Assembly: GCF_017968885.1 (NCBI RefSeq) | Contig: NZ_CP072913.1 | Coordinates: 5,682,501-5,746,500, forward strand | Reading direction: 5' to 3' | DNA length: 64,000 nt | From: Pseudomonas sp. Tri1 | GTDB lineage: Bacteria > Pseudomonadota > Gammaproteobacteria > Pseudomonadales > Pseudomonadaceae | Part shown: piece after piece, positions 10,693 through 19,984 of the stretch | Layout of the letters: each line of letters opens with the position of its first letter | Numbering within the stretch: the stretch's first letter is position 1 | The notes under the pieces: model-generated | The model's input: only the letters and a program-made list of their open reading frames with translations | Database searches by the model: none | Told to the model about the DNA's origin: nothing | Position numbers and translations under genes: made by a program

Positions 10693-10808
10693 GGCGGCGG
10701 ATTATACGCACTTTGCTGCGGTTCAACATGAGCCCGACGAGGTTTGCGTTAACGCGGCTTGCGGCCATAATGACGGCCTTGAATTTTCCAGTCTCTGAAG
10801 GACCGCCC

Positions 10809-12365
10809 GTGAGCCAATCCCTGATCGCTGCCCTGCAAAACCCGGCCCTCTACCCGCATCCCGTCGAAGGGTTCCAGGTCATCGAAACTCATATTTCCTG
10901 GGTATTGCTCACCGGGCCTTACGCCTACAAATTCAAAAAGCCGGTGAATTTCGGCTTCCTCGATTTCACCAGCCTCGAGGCGCGCAAACATTTCTGTGGC
11001 GAAGAGCTGCGTCTGAACCAACGCCTGACCCAGGACCTGTACCTGGAAGTCCTGCCGATTACCGGCAGTGCCGAAGCACCCCAATTGGCAGGCGATGGCC
11101 CGGCCATCGAATACGCCCTGAAGATGCGTCAGTTCCCACAGAGCCAACTGCTCAGCACGCTACAAGCCAACGGCGAACTGACCACCGCGCACATCGACGA
11201 AATGGCCGCGCAGATTGCCCAGTTCCACCTCTCCACGCCTCAAGTGCCGGCTGAGAACGCAGCTGGTACTCCGGACAGCGTGATGGCTCCCGTGCGGCAG
11301 AACTTCGAGCAGATCCGCCCGTTCCTCAGCGACAAGGCTGACCTGTTGCAACTCGAAGCCCTGCAAGCCTGGGCCGAGAGCAGCTTTGATCGTCTCAAGC
11401 CGCTGTTCACCCAGCGCAAGGCCGAAGGCTTCATCCGCGAATGCCATGGCGATATCCACCTGGGTAACATCACGCTGATCGACGGCAAGGTGGTGATTTT
11501 CGACTGCATCGAATTCAACGAACCGTTCCGCTTCACCGACGTCTACGCCGACACCGCGTTCCTGGCGATGGACCTGGAGGACCGTGGCCTCAAGTCGCTG
11601 GCGCGGCGATTCGTCAGCCAATACCTGGAGCTGACCGGCGACTACCGGGGCCTGGAACTGCTGAACTTCTATAAAGCCTATCGCGCCCTGGTCCGCGCCA
11701 AGGTCGCGCTGTTCAGCATGCCGGCCGAAGCCGATCCAGTGCAGCGCGCCACCACCCTGCGCCAATACCGTAATTACGCCAACCTGGCCGAAAGCTACAG
11801 CACCATTCCGTCGCGCTTCCTGGCTATTACCCACGGTGTTTCGGCCGTCGGCAAAAGCCACGTTGCCATGCGCCTGGTGGAAGCGCTGGGGGCGATTCGC
11901 CTGCGTTCGGACGTAGAGCGCAAGCGCCTGTTCGGCGAGCAGCAAGTTCCCAATGATCCACAGGCCGGCATCTATAGCAGCGATGCCAGCAACGCCACCT
12001 ACGCCCGCCTGCACGAAATCGCCGACGTGATCCTGCGCGCCGGGTTCCCGGTGGTGGTCGATGCCACTTACCTCAAGCGTGACCAGCGCGACGCGGCAGC
12101 GAAAGTCGCCGAAGCCACGGGTGCACCGTTCCTGATCCTTGACTGCAACGCACCGCAAGCAGTCATCGAAGCCAGGCTGGCGCAGCGTCAGGCCGACCAG
12201 AAGGACCCCTCGGACGCGAACCTGGCCGTTATCGCGGCGCAACAGGCCAACCGCGAAGCTCTCACCCCGGCGGAAATCCTCTGCAGCAAACGGGTCCAGA
12301 CCAACGAAAGCGGCACGCTCGATATCGTGGTCGCGCAGATCCGTCAACGCCTGCCAGGCCTGTAG
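10809..12365 (+). CDS. Aminoglycoside-phosphotransferase-like / P-loop kinase fusion
   Basis: 518 residues from the GTG at 10809 (VSQSLIAALQNP), which has GAAGGA upstream; an ATG at 10770 is the alternative. The N-terminal part (about 1-320) resembles APH-type kinases, with HGDIHLGN and the following FDCIEF metal/catalytic aspartate region. The C-terminal part (about 335-518) is an AAA_33-type P-loop kinase with GVSAVGKS as Walker A. Such fusions are widespread in proteobacteria with unknown substrates. Aminoglycoside resistance should not be assumed. It is transcribed away from mrcB. Confidence 0.85.
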   Translation: MSQSLIAALQNPALYPHPVEGFQVIETHISWVLLTGPYAYKFKKPVNFGFLDFTSLEARKHFCGEELRLNQRLTQDLYLEVLPITGSAEAPQLAGDGPAIEYALKMRQFPQSQLLSTLQANGELTTAHIDEMAAQIAQFHLSTPQVPAENAAGTPDSVMAPVRQNFEQIRPFLSDKADLLQLEALQAWAESSFDRLKPLFTQRKAEGFIRECHGDIHLGNITLIDGKVVIFDCIEFNEPFRFTDVYADTAFLAMDLEDRGLKSLARRFVSQYLELTGDYRGLELLNFYKAYRALVRAKVALFSMPAEADPVQRATTLRQYRNYANLAESYSTIPSRFLAITHGVSAVGKSHVAMRLVEALGAIRLRSDVERKRLFGEQQVPNDPQAGIYSSDASNATYARLHEIADVILRAGFPVVVDATYLKRDQRDAAAKVAEATGAPFLILDCNAPQAVIEARLAQRQADQKDPSDANLAVIAAQQANREALTPAEILCSKRVQTNESGTLDIVVAQIRQRLPGL

Positions 12366-12374
12366 GAATTATTT

Positions 12375-12406
12375 CGGTCGTGAAGCAATCCTCGGCTTCA
12401 CGACCG
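12375..12406. terminator. Perfect 11-bp inverted repeat after the kinase fusion gene
   Basis: CGGTCGTGAAG (12375-12385) is perfectly inverted at 12396-12406 around a 10-nt loop, starting 9 bp after the stop codon. It lacks a T-run, so it is a weak or Rho-assisted terminator, or an operator for the next gene, whose likely -10 (TATACT, 12420-12425) is just downstream. Confidence 0.5.
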
Positions 12407-12455
12407 CTAAATAGTGGCACTATACTGGCGTCATAAAACCAACAGGTGATATGAA

Positions 12456-12797
12456 ATGAGCCTTCCCAAGCTTCTCAATACCCCGCTTTATGCCTTGCTG
12501 CGCAAAGACGATATCGCAGGTTTCAACAGTGAGCGCCCTCAAGGTCCGGTGGACATGCGCGGCGGCGATTTTCGCGGCCTCGATCTGCGGGAACTGAACG
12601 CCGACGACGTTGATTTCAGCGACGCTTACTTTCGCTCCGCCGACTTACGCGGCATCGATTTCCGCAAGTCGTCACTGGAAGGCGCGAGCTTGGCCCACGC
12701 GCAAATATCCGGCGCCTACTTTCCGCCTGAGCTGTCTGCCGACGAGATCCTGATGTCGATGAATTTCGGCACCCGCCTGCGCTACCGCACCCGCTGA
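12456..12797 (+). CDS. Pentapeptide repeat protein
   Basis: 113 residues. Residues about 35-85 carry A(D/N)LxX-type pentapeptide repeats (GGDFRGLDLRELNADDVDF..., SADLRGIDF), giving a short right-handed beta-helix of roughly two turns. There is no signal peptide, so it should be cytosolic. The repeat block is shorter than in Qnr-type gyrase-protecting proteins, so that role is unlikely. The GGTGAT site 8 bp upstream supports the start. Its own promoter probably includes TATACT at 12420-12425. Confidence 0.85.
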   Translation: MSLPKLLNTPLYALLRKDDIAGFNSERPQGPVDMRGGDFRGLDLRELNADDVDFSDAYFRSADLRGIDFRKSSLEGASLAHAQISGAYFPPELSADEILMSMNFGTRLRYRTR

Positions 12798-13030
12798 CAC
12801 TGTGGAGAACGGGCTAGCCAATATGCCGCGAACCCACCACAGACCGAACTGAGCTCCAGCGCCCCCGCTCGCGCTGGACGATGCACCTTGCTGCATATTT
12901 CCCTCTATCGTGCGTAATGCATTAGAAGCTTTTGCGTCGATTCACACCAAAGAATCACGCTTTTCCTACTGACCGCTACACTGCTCAGAAGCTTGCCCAA
13001 TGCACCAGTCGGCCGTCGCAAGGAGGCTCG

Positions 13031-13303
13031 ATGAATGATGAATTGCAACACCTGAAGAATCTGGGCAAGACATCAGCCCAGTGGCTGCACGCCGTCGGTA
13101 TTCACAGTGCCTCGGATCTACGCCGGCTTGGTGCGGTAGACGCTTATCGGGCCGTGCGCACGCGCGGTTTCCGGGCTTCCAAGGTGTTGTTGTACGCCAT
13201 CGAAGGCGCGTTGATGGATGTGCACTGGAACGATATCCCTGCCGAACGCAAGGAAGCCCTGAATAAGCAGCTGGACGCTATTTCAACGCGTCATAAAGCC
13301 TGA
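13031..13303 (+). CDS. TfoX C-terminal domain protein
   Basis: 90 residues from the ATG at 13031, preceded by a strong AAGGAGG site. The sequence (LKNLGKTSAQWLHAVGI...LRRLGAVDAYRAVR) matches the stand-alone TfoX/Sxy C-terminal domain, a helix-hairpin-helix-like fold. It lacks the N-terminal TfoX domain used in competence regulators. Its function in Pseudomonas is unknown. The 233-bp gap before it holds a GC-rich hairpin (CCAGCG...CGCTGG, about 12855-12876) that may end the pentapeptide gene. Confidence 0.87.
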   Translation: MNDELQHLKNLGKTSAQWLHAVGIHSASDLRRLGAVDAYRAVRTRGFRASKVLLYAIEGALMDVHWNDIPAERKEALNKQLDAISTRHKA

Positions 13304-13371
13304 CTGCCCCCTTGTTTTATCGAATGGCGTCATAACCGGTCAGGTTATTTCAGCGGATCGAAAAACAATGT

Positions 13372-13399
13372 TTGACATGGTAATGAGAATCGCTATGAT
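13372..13399 (+). promoter_or_regulatory. prrF promoter overlapped by a Fur box
   Basis: TTGACA (13372-13377), 16-bp spacer, TATGAT (13394-13399). The 19 bases at 13379-13397 agree with the Fur consensus GATAATGATAATCATTATC at 14 positions. They cover the spacer and part of the -10, so iron-loaded Fur would block polymerase directly. Confidence 0.88.
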
Positions 13400-13405
13400 T
13401 ACCAC

Positions 13406-13517
13406 ATCCGGTCGCGAGACTGGTCGATATTTGAAAAGCCCTTGGTTCGGACTCTCAGATATCTCCTCATCAGGCTAATCACGGTTATTTGACCCGGCTT
13501 TTGCCGGGTCTTTTTTT
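13406..13517 (+). ncRNA. prrF: PrrF iron-responsive small RNA
   Basis: About 112 nt. The start is estimated 7 bases after the -10, and the end is the terminator GACCCGGC-TTTT-GCCGGGTC with seven Ts (13491-13517). The segment 13463-13482 (CTCCTCATCAGGCTAATCAC) is the highly conserved PrrF pairing core. PrrF works with Hfq to repress iron-rich and non-essential iron proteins when Fur is inactive. P. aeruginosa has two tandem copies; here one copy is visible, next to the heme transport genes as in P. aeruginosa. Confidence 0.95.
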
Positions 13518-13551
13518 GCCTGCAAAAAAACAGCTCCGACGCCACGCCATG

Positions 13552-13640
13552 GTAGGAGCTGCCGTGCAACGAGGCTGCGATCTTTCCACCGTCAATTGAG
13601 TCAAGAGCGAAAGATCAAAATCAAAAGATCGCAGGCTCCT
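13552..13640. repeat. REP-type inverted repeat, GTAGGAGCTGC family
   Basis: GTAGGAGCTGC...GAGGCTGCGATCTTT at the left and AAAGATCGCAGGCTCCTAC at the right form an imperfect palindrome. This is the second Pseudomonas REP family in the window, different from the TGTGGGAGCGAGC family. It runs into the last codons of the convergent phuW gene. Confidence 0.75.
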
Positions 13641-14490
13641 ACGGGGTTTTGATGGATTCACGCATCTGTGCGCAGTAATCCTGAGGCGGCGTGGCCGGGG
13701 TGTACCACACGTAATCAGCCATGGTTGATGTCACGTCGCTGCCCTCCTCGGCCAGCATCAAGACGATCGGAGCTTCGCTGGCGCCAAGATCCAGCGCATG
13801 CAGCGGTACGCCGACATCCTTTCGGCCATGCCAAGCGCCAGCGAACAACACCGCCGGTGTCGGCGCGCCCAGCAAACGTTCAGCCATGCGCCGGTCACGC
13901 TGCTGCTGGACGGCCAGCATCGCCGGCATTTGCGCTTCCGGCAGCAGGCCGCAGTGGGATTCGCGGATCTGCCCCAGCAGCTCATCCTTCACCGCCGCCG
14001 CATTCGTGCGTCCCCCGCTCAACGCCGGTGCTTGCCGGTAGAAGCGCTGGATCTCGACGGCATCCAGATTGGCCGCCAGCAAGGGGTAAGGTTGCGCCAG
14101 GGCGAACTCGACGACGGGTCCATACAGGCTCCAGTCCCAGCCCGGCGACCAGTCCAGTGCGCCAGGCAGGTCCTTGGGCAAGGCGGGTAACTGGCGCAAC
14201 GCATCGACCCGCGGCTGCTGGGATGGGGTGAGCATTTCCAGCAACAAGCTGCCTTGGGCCCGCTGCCCGGCCAAGGTTTGCAGCAACCATAGCTGCAGGG
14301 CGTGGTGATCTCGATTGTCGTGCTGCTCGCCCACCACCAACCGCTGTGCCTTCGCCAAGCGCTCGACCAACGCTTGCGGCGTAAGGGCCTGGCCATTGTG
14401 CAAATCACGGATCTGCCCACCGGCCGGCGGCGGTGCGATGCTCTGACAAGCCGTCAGGACACTCAATGCCAAAATCAGGATCAGCCGCAC
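13639..14490 (-). CDS. phuW: ChaN-family lipoprotein of the heme uptake operon (PhuW)
   Basis: 283 residues from a GTG start (VRLILILALSVLTAC) with GAGGA upstream. The lipobox LTAC gives a lipoprotein. The ChaN domain follows with the conserved VGEQHDNRDHH segment (heme or metal binding in the family). It is the last gene of the phuT-phuU-phuV-phuW set, 21 bp after phuV. ChaN proteins are thought to handle heme in the envelope; the exact role in Pseudomonas is unclear. Confidence 0.87.
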   Translation of the reverse strand: MRLILILALSVLTACQSIAPPPAGGQIRDLHNGQALTPQALVERLAKAQRLVVGEQHDNRDHHALQLWLLQTLAGQRAQGSLLLEMLTPSQQPRVDALRQLPALPKDLPGALDWSPGWDWSLYGPVVEFALAQPYPLLAANLDAVEIQRFYRQAPALSGGRTNAAAVKDELLGQIRESHCGLLPEAQMPAMLAVQQQRDRRMAERLLGAPTPAVLFAGAWHGRKDVGVPLHALDLGASEAPIVLMLAEEGSDVTSTMADYVWYTPATPPQDYCAQMRESIKTP

Positions 14491-14511
14491 GTGTACATCC
14501 TCAAGACGCCC

Positions 14512-15279
14512 TCAACGGGCAATGATCAACGGATGCCCTCGCTCCGGATGGGGTTGCACCAGCACTTCCAGGCCAAACACGGCCTTGAGCGGTTCCGGGC
14601 GCAGCACCTGCTGCGGCGTGTCCAGGGCCACCGGCCGACCGGACGCGAGCAGCAACAGGCGATCACAGTAACGCGCCGCCAGGTTCAGGTCATGCAGGAT
14701 CACCAGCACCGCAGCGCCACGATCGGCGAACTCGCGCACCGCCTGCAGGATGGTGTGCTGATGCAGCGGGTCGAGCATCGAGGTTGGCTCGTCCAGCAAC
14801 AACGTTTGTCCCGCTTCACCCGGCCACAGTTGTGCCAATACCCGCGCCAGATGCACCCGCTGACGCTCGCCACCCGACAGGGCCAGATAACTGCGCCCGT
14901 GCAGATGCGTCGCGTCCGCGGCTTGCAACGCCAACTCGACGATTTGTCCATCACGCACGCGACCACTCTGATGCGGCAGGCGCCCCATGCCGACCACCTC
15001 CTCGACACGAAAGGCAAAATCCAGGGTCGAAGATTGCGGCAACACCGCCAGGCGACGGGCACGCTCGGCGCCCTCCCACTGACTCAGAGGTCGATCATCG
15101 AGCAAAACCTGCCCCTGGGCCGGGCGTAATTCGCCGCAAAGCCCCGCCAGCAAGGTACTTTTACCCGCACCGTTAGGCCCAAGCACGCCGAGCACTTCGC
15201 CGGGATGAAGGACCAGATCGACCGCCGCCAGCACGGCTTTTCGACCACGTTGAATGTGCAGGTTCTGCGCTTGCAACAT
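14512..15279 (-). CDS. phuV: Heme ABC transporter ATPase
   Basis: 255 residues. Walker A is GPNGAGKST, the signature is LSGGERQRV and Walker B is TLLLDEP. It powers heme import through the PhuU permease (hmuV family). The ATG overlaps the phuU stop by one base (TGATG). Confidence 0.94.
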   Translation of the reverse strand: MLQAQNLHIQRGRKAVLAAVDLVLHPGEVLGVLGPNGAGKSTLLAGLCGELRPAQGQVLLDDRPLSQWEGAERARRLAVLPQSSTLDFAFRVEEVVGMGRLPHQSGRVRDGQIVELALQAADATHLHGRSYLALSGGERQRVHLARVLAQLWPGEAGQTLLLDEPTSMLDPLHQHTILQAVREFADRGAAVLVILHDLNLAARYCDRLLLLASGRPVALDTPQQVLRPEPLKAVFGLEVLVQPHPERGHPLIIAR

Positions 15280-16316
15280 CAGGCGCGCCCTCGCAGCAGC
15301 AAATAAAGAAAGAAAGGCGCCCCGATAAAGGCCGTGACGATACCGATCGGCAACTCCGCCGGCGCCAATGCCAAGCGCGCCACCAAGTCGGCCAACAACA
15401 GCAGGCTTGCCCCTGCCAGCACTGACGCCGGCAGCAGTACCCGATGGTCGGGGCCAGCCACCAGACGCACCAGATGCGGCACCACCAACCCGACAAAACC
15501 GATCATGCCCGCTGCCGCCACCGCCGCGCCAACACCCAGAGCGGTACAGAACACCAGTTCACGCTTGAGGCCTTCGACGTCGATGCCCAGATGGGCCGCC
15601 TCGGATTCTCCCAACAGCAGCGCATTGAGCGCCCGGGCCCGACGTGGCAACCATAGCGCCACGCCAGCGCTGACCAGCAGCAATGGCCACAGCCGTGCAT
15701 AGCTGGCCCCATTGAGACTGCCCAGGTTCCAGAACGTCAGTGTGCGCAGGGTCGCGTCGTCCGCCAGGTAGGTGAACAGGCCGACCGCCGAACCGGACAA
15801 CGCCGTCAGGGCAATACCGGCCAGGAGCATGGTCGCGACGTGGGTCTGGCCATTACGTCGGCCGAGGCGATAGACCAGCGCCGTGACCCCAAGCCCACCA
15901 AGAAACGCACACAACGACAACACATAAGGGCCGAAAGCTTCGGGCAACCCGCCCAACGCTGAACCCGCGACAATCGCGAAAGCCGCGCCCAGCGCCGCGC
16001 CGCTGGACACGCCCACCAACCCCGGGTCGGCCAGCGGGTTGCGGAACAGGCCCTGCATCGCCACACCGGACAACGCCAGCACCCCACCCACCGCCAGCCC
16101 GAGCAAAGTGCGCGGCAAACGAATCTGGCCAAGGATCAGTTCGGCCTGCTCCAAACCCTCGGCGCTCACCGGCAACCCCAACAGGCGCAAAGCCGCGCGC
16201 GCGGTGTCGAACAGCGGCAAACTCACCGGCCCCAAGGCCAGGGATAACCAGATTGCCAACAGGCACATCACGCTCAAGCCAATGAATAAGGACCGCGGCT
16301 TGACCACCGGCCTCAT
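15279..16316 (-). CDS. phuU: Heme ABC transporter permease (FecCD family)
   Basis: 345 residues with about nine or ten hydrophobic helices and the FecCD-type core ([30 protein letters not shown] region; [13 protein letters not shown]). It forms the inner-membrane channel for heme. It overlaps phuT by four bases (ATGA) and phuV by one. Confidence 0.95.
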   Translation of the reverse strand: MRPVVKPRSLFIGLSVMCLLAIWLSLALGPVSLPLFDTARAALRLLGLPVSAEGLEQAELILGQIRLPRTLLGLAVGGVLALSGVAMQGLFRNPLADPGLVGVSSGAALGAAFAIVAGSALGGLPEAFGPYVLSLCAFLGGLGVTALVYRLGRRNGQTHVATMLLAGIALTALSGSAVGLFTYLADDATLRTLTFWNLGSLNGASYARLWPLLLVSAGVALWLPRRARALNALLLGESEAAHLGIDVEGLKRELVFCTALGVGAAVAAAGMIGFVGLVVPHLVRLVAGPDHRVLLPASVLAGASLLLLADLVARLALAPAELPIGIVTAFIGAPFFLYLLLRGRA

Positions 16317-17191
16317 GGTGCCTTGGCCGGTGCGGTCGGATAGAACCCATCCGTCAGTTCCACCAGGCTTTGCGGTAACCGCGGCCCCAGCCCACCCAAC
16401 AGCAGCGTCGGGTCAAGCTCCATGACTCGCCCATCCCTGGCCGCCCGGGTCGAGGCAAGGATCGGGTTGTCCTTGAACAACGCCGCGCGTGCCTCTTCCC
16501 CCTTCAAGGCGCGGTCGGCGAAGACCAGCACTTCAGGATTCAGGCCGGCGAGGTTTTCCATGGAGAATGGCTTGTAACCGTTGTGAGTCGCCAGGTTATG
16601 ACCACCAGCCTGCTGCAACAGCCAGTCGGCGGCGGTGCCCTTGCCGGCAACCAGGGGTTTGCCACCCGCGCCCCCGACCAACAGCAAAACCCCAGGAGCC
16701 TTTTGCTTGAGCTGGATTTCACTCACCCGGGCGTTTTGTTGAGCGAGCTGCTGCTGATAGCGCTCGAACAGCCGCGCAGCCAGGGCCTCGCTGCCCAGCA
16801 ATTGACCCAGGTGCCGCAGATTGCCTTGCAGGGTCGGCAGGTCCGGCGTGGCCGAGAACAGTTCGACTTGTACCCCGGCGCTGCGAACCTGCGCCAGGAC
16901 CGGTGGTGGCCCCATTTCTTCGGTGCCCACCAGAATCTGCGGGCGCAGGCTCAGCACACCCTCCGCCGACAACTGTCGCTGATAACCGATACTGGGCAGG
17001 GCCCGCAAGGATTCGGGATGCTGGCTGGTGGTATCCACCCCCACCAGTTTCGACTCGCCACCCAACGCACTGACCCACTCCGACAAGGCGCCGCCGACGC
17101 TGACCCAGCGTTGCGGCAAATCGGCCGCAGCGACTCCCTGGTTGGCCAGCAGTGCGATACAGAGCGCAACAATGCGGATATTCAGGCGCAT
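16313..17191 (-). CDS. phuT: Periplasmic heme-binding protein
   Basis: 292 residues. The signal peptide covers about residues 1-22 (…ANQGVAAADLP) with no lipobox, and a TroA/FecB-type two-lobe binding fold follows. It delivers heme to PhuUV. It is the first gene of the operon and has a Fur box about 90-110 bp upstream. The usual outer-membrane receptor gene (phuR) and cytoplasmic heme chaperone gene (phuS) are not beside it. Confidence 0.93.
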   Translation of the reverse strand: MRLNIRIVALCIALLANQGVAAADLPQRWVSVGGALSEWVSALGGESKLVGVDTTSQHPESLRALPSIGYQRQLSAEGVLSLRPQILVGTEEMGPPPVLAQVRSAGVQVELFSATPDLPTLQGNLRHLGQLLGSEALAARLFERYQQQLAQQNARVSEIQLKQKAPGVLLLVGGAGGKPLVAGKGTAADWLLQQAGGHNLATHNGYKPFSMENLAGLNPEVLVFADRALKGEEARAALFKDNPILASTRAARDGRVMELDPTLLLGGLGPRLPQSLVELTDGFYPTAPAKAP

Positions 17192-17282
17192 CAGGCCGTT
17201 TCCTCAAAGAAGTTGTTCGCAGGACCGGGCATGGACTCGCCAGGCCAAGTATCCTCAGTCACCTGCGCAGGAGCGGCCATTT

Positions 17283-17301
17283 GATAATTGTTTTCATTTG
17301 A
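17283..17301 (-). promoter_or_regulatory. Fur box upstream of phuT
   Basis: On the minus strand the 19-mer TCAAATGAAAACAATTATC matches the Fur consensus GATAATGATAATCATTATC at 13 positions. It lies 92 bp upstream of phuT, so heme uptake should be iron-repressed. Confidence 0.75.
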
Positions 17302-17379
17302 CCGTCAAGCATGAACCTTTTGCCATACGAAACCTTGCTCACGATAGCGGCGTGTCAGTCACTGAGATGTTGAATGTGT

Positions 17380-17410
17380 CGTCGTCATCGCGAGCAAGCT
17401 CGCTCCCATA
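17380..17410. repeat. Single REP element
   Basis: CATCGCGAGCAAGCTCGCTCCCAT, one copy of the window's main REP family, lies 33 bp before the Rieske gene. Confidence 0.85.
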
Positions 17411-17442
17411 ACGGGTTCACTCCGACAAATATCGAGACACAC

Positions 17443-17760
17443 ATGAAGTTTCTTTGTACCGCCACCCAATTGCCCGACAACGGCAGTCGCGGTTTCGACA
17501 TCGATGGGCGCAAGGTGCTGGCGGTGCGCCGCGCGGGCCAGGTTTATGCGTACCTTAACCGCTGCCCGCATCGCAGCGTGCCGCTGGAATGGCAACCCGA
17601 CCAGTTTCTCGACCCCAGCGCCAGTCTGATCCAGTGCGCCACCCACGGCGCACTGTTTCTGATCGAGAGCGGAGAATGCGTGGCCGGTCCCTGCGCCGGT
17701 CAGTTCCTTGCTGCGTTAGACAGCAGGGAGGATGAGCAAGGCATCTGGGTGGCACTGTAG
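17443..17760 (+). CDS. Rieske [2Fe-2S] ferredoxin-like protein
   Basis: 105 residues from the ATG at 17443. The cluster ligands are visible as CPHR (C-x-H) and CATHG (C-x2-H), spaced as in small stand-alone Rieske ferredoxins. It is a soluble electron carrier with unknown partner. Its last 45 bp overlap the end of the convergent sfsA gene, so the two mRNAs share complementary 3' coding ends. Confidence 0.87.
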   Translation: MKFLCTATQLPDNGSRGFDIDGRKVLAVRRAGQVYAYLNRCPHRSVPLEWQPDQFLDPSASLIQCATHGALFLIESGECVAGPCAGQFLAALDSREDEQGIWVAL

Positions 17761-18471
17761 CGGTTCGAGCTGCACCGGCAACGAATGGGCCACCCACATC
17801 TCATCCGGCGTCAGCGTGACCCCATAGGCCAGCACCTCCACCCCGGCCGCCACCGCATCGTGCAAGGCGGCCGCATACACTGGGTCGATTTCCTGCGCCG
17901 GGCGTACCGCGTCAATGCCACTCAGGTTCACGCAATACAGCTGCACCGCCCGCACGCCCTCGCGGGCCAGGCAAGCGAGTTCGCGCAGATGCTTGGCCCC
18001 ACGTAGGGTCACCGCATCGGGAAATGCCGCGACGTTCGTGCCATCGAAACCCAGTGTGACGCTTTTGACTTCGACCCAGGCCGAGCTGTTTTCGTAGTCC
18101 AGCCTGAAATCGATCCGACTGTTTTCCTGACCATAAGCCACTTCACGCTTGAGCCCGGTAAACCCGTTCAGTTCGCTGATGACCCCGGCCCGCAGGGCCT
18201 CTTCGATCAAGGCATTGGCCCGCGCGGTATTGATGCAGGCCAAGCGCCCCTGAGGGGTTTCGCCGATTTCCCAGGTACCGGGCAGCTTGCGCTTGGGGTC
18301 GCTGGAGCGACTGAACCAGACACGTGCGCCCGGCGCCATGCAATTGAGCATCGAACCAGTGTTCGGGCAATGAATGGTCAGCAATTCGCCATGAACGGTC
18401 TCGATATCGGCGAGAAAACGCTTATAACGTCGAATCAGCCGACCTTCTTCCAAAGCAGGGGAAAAACGCAT
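17716..18471 (-). CDS. sfsA: SfsA, sugar fermentation stimulation family protein
   Basis: 251 residues from the ATG at 18471 ([22 protein letters not shown]). A start 12 bp upstream is also open, but this one gives the TGATG overlap with the aminotransferase stop and the family N-terminus. It has an OB-fold N-terminus and a nuclease-like C-terminal domain (RIDFRLDY...WVEVKSVTL). E. coli SfsA binds DNA without sequence preference; its physiological role is uncertain. Confidence 0.93.
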   Translation of the reverse strand: MRFSPALEEGRLIRRYKRFLADIETVHGELLTIHCPNTGSMLNCMAPGARVWFSRSSDPKRKLPGTWEIGETPQGRLACINTARANALIEEALRAGVISELNGFTGLKREVAYGQENSRIDFRLDYENSSAWVEVKSVTLGFDGTNVAAFPDAVTLRGAKHLRELACLAREGVRAVQLYCVNLSGIDAVRPAQEIDPVYAAALHDAVAAGVEVLAYGVTLTPDEMWVAHSLPVQLEPLQCHPDALLILPAV

Positions 18472-19643
18472 CAGCCTTGCCAACTCCGCAGTCCACGTGC
18501 GATTCGCTCCACCGCTTCCTGTAGCCGCGGCAGGCTCTGGGTGTAGGCAAAACGTACATGATGGCCGGCCTGATAGCGGCCGAAATCCAGACCCGGCGTA
18601 AACGCCACGTGTTCGGTTTCCAGGAAATGCTGGCAGAACGCGAAGGCATCACCGCCGAACGCGCTGATATCGGCGTAGAGATAAAACGCCCCTTGCGGTT
18701 CCACCGCGATACCGAAGCCCAGTTCACGCAAGGCAGGCAGCAGAAAGTCGCGGCGCAGCGCGAACTCGGCCCGACGCTGCTCGAAGATCGCGATGGTGGC
18801 GGGTTCGAAACAGGCCAGCGCCGCGTACTGGGCCATGCTCGGCGCACTGATGTAGAGATTCTGCGCGAGTTTTTCCAGCTCGCCGACGGCTGCCGAAGGC
18901 GCCACCAGCCAGCCCAGCCGCCAGCCGGTCATGCCGAAATACTTGGAAAAACTGTTCAGGACAAAGGCATCGTCGTCGACTTCCAGCACGCTGGCGGCGT
19001 CGGTGCCATAGGTCAAGCCGTGGTAGATCTCATCCACCACCAGATGACCATTGTGCCGCTTGATTGCCTTGGACAACCCGGCCAACTCGTCTCGGGAGAG
19101 GATCGTCCCAGTCGGGTTGGCCGGCGACGCCACCAACGCGCCGACGCTGTCCTGGTCCCAATGGCGGTCCACCAACTCCGGAGTCAGCTGGTAACGCACC
19201 TCAGGGCCTACCGGCACCAATTGCGCCGCGCCCTCTACCAACCGCAGGAAATGACGGTTGCACGGATAGCCAGGGTCGGCCAACAGCCAATGCTTGCCCG
19301 GGTCCACCAGCAACGCGCTGGCCAGCAGCAACGCACCGGACCCGCCCGGGGTGACCAGGATGCGCCGCGGATCGATGTCCACGCCGTAGCGCTGGGCGTA
19401 GAAACCGGCGATGGCCTCGCGCAACTCAGGAATGCCACGGGCGGCGGTGTAACGGGTCTTGCCCGCCGCCAGCGCCGCCTGGCCGGCCTGGATGATCGGC
19501 TCAGCCGTGGTGAAATCCGGCTCGCCGATCTCCAGGTGAATGACGTCGTGCCCCGCAGCCTGCAATTCATTGGCACGGGCCAGCAACGCCATCACATGAA
19601 AAGGTTCGATAGCGCGGCTGCGCGCACTGTAGGGCTGAGCCAT
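18471..19643 (-). CDS. PLP-dependent aminotransferase, class I/II
   Basis: 390 residues. The fold-type I PLP lysine is in [16 protein letters not shown], with the preceding YGL/DEIYHGL region and a C-terminal arginine (HHVRFAY) for the substrate carboxylate. It resembles aspartate/alanine-type aminotransferases, but the substrate cannot be read from sequence. It is co-transcribed with sfsA, sharing one base. Confidence 0.9.
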   Translation of the reverse strand: MAQPYSARSRAIEPFHVMALLARANELQAAGHDVIHLEIGEPDFTTAEPIIQAGQAALAAGKTRYTAARGIPELREAIAGFYAQRYGVDIDPRRILVTPGGSGALLLASALLVDPGKHWLLADPGYPCNRHFLRLVEGAAQLVPVGPEVRYQLTPELVDRHWDQDSVGALVASPANPTGTILSRDELAGLSKAIKRHNGHLVVDEIYHGLTYGTDAASVLEVDDDAFVLNSFSKYFGMTGWRLGWLVAPSAAVGELEKLAQNLYISAPSMAQYAALACFEPATIAIFEQRRAEFALRRDFLLPALRELGFGIAVEPQGAFYLYADISAFGGDAFAFCQHFLETEHVAFTPGLDFGRYQAGHHVRFAYTQSLPRLQEAVERIARGLRSWQG

Positions 19644-19984
19644 TGGCCTTCCTTACGTAAGAAAAAGAACCGATTCTACCCAACTCAGGAACCCGTGCGG
19701 GAACGAGCGCGAACCTGAAGCGGTCAGAGCCCTCGGATTGCAGGAAATGACTCCGGCGATTGGCCCAGGCTTGACTAGAATCAAGCATTGAGCAGGTTTA
19801 CATCCGCACCGAACCGAACCCGACCACGCTTTGCAAAGTCCCCGGCCGCTGCAGGCTCGACAACCGGGAGTAGCGCGGCCCGATTTGATCTGGTAAGTTC
19901 GCCCGCTTGCAGCCGCAGGGCCGGCAGGTGTCGGTGATGGAGCAATCCTGCGTAGTGGATTACAAGAGTAGAGGCGGTCCATTC
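19644..19984. other. Intergenic region upstream of dksA
   Basis: 341 bp between the divergent aminotransferase and dksA. The only clear structure is a perfect 6-bp inverted repeat, GCTTGA-N6-TCAAGC (19769-19786). I could not identify a convincing promoter or an RNA gene here. Confidence 0.5.

Noticed and set aside
9118..10731. 537-residue open frame antisense to mrcB
   Set aside because: The opposite frame is a complete PBP1b. The antisense product has no recognisable domain and is rich in His/Gln/Arg, typical of shadow frames.
10809..12365. Aminoglycoside resistance gene
   Set aside because: The APH-like domain is part of a conserved chromosomal fusion with a second kinase; resistance cannot be inferred from the fold.
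12456..12797. Qnr-like gyrase protection protein
   Set aside because: The repeat block is only about 50 residues, far shorter than the roughly 200-residue Qnr helix.
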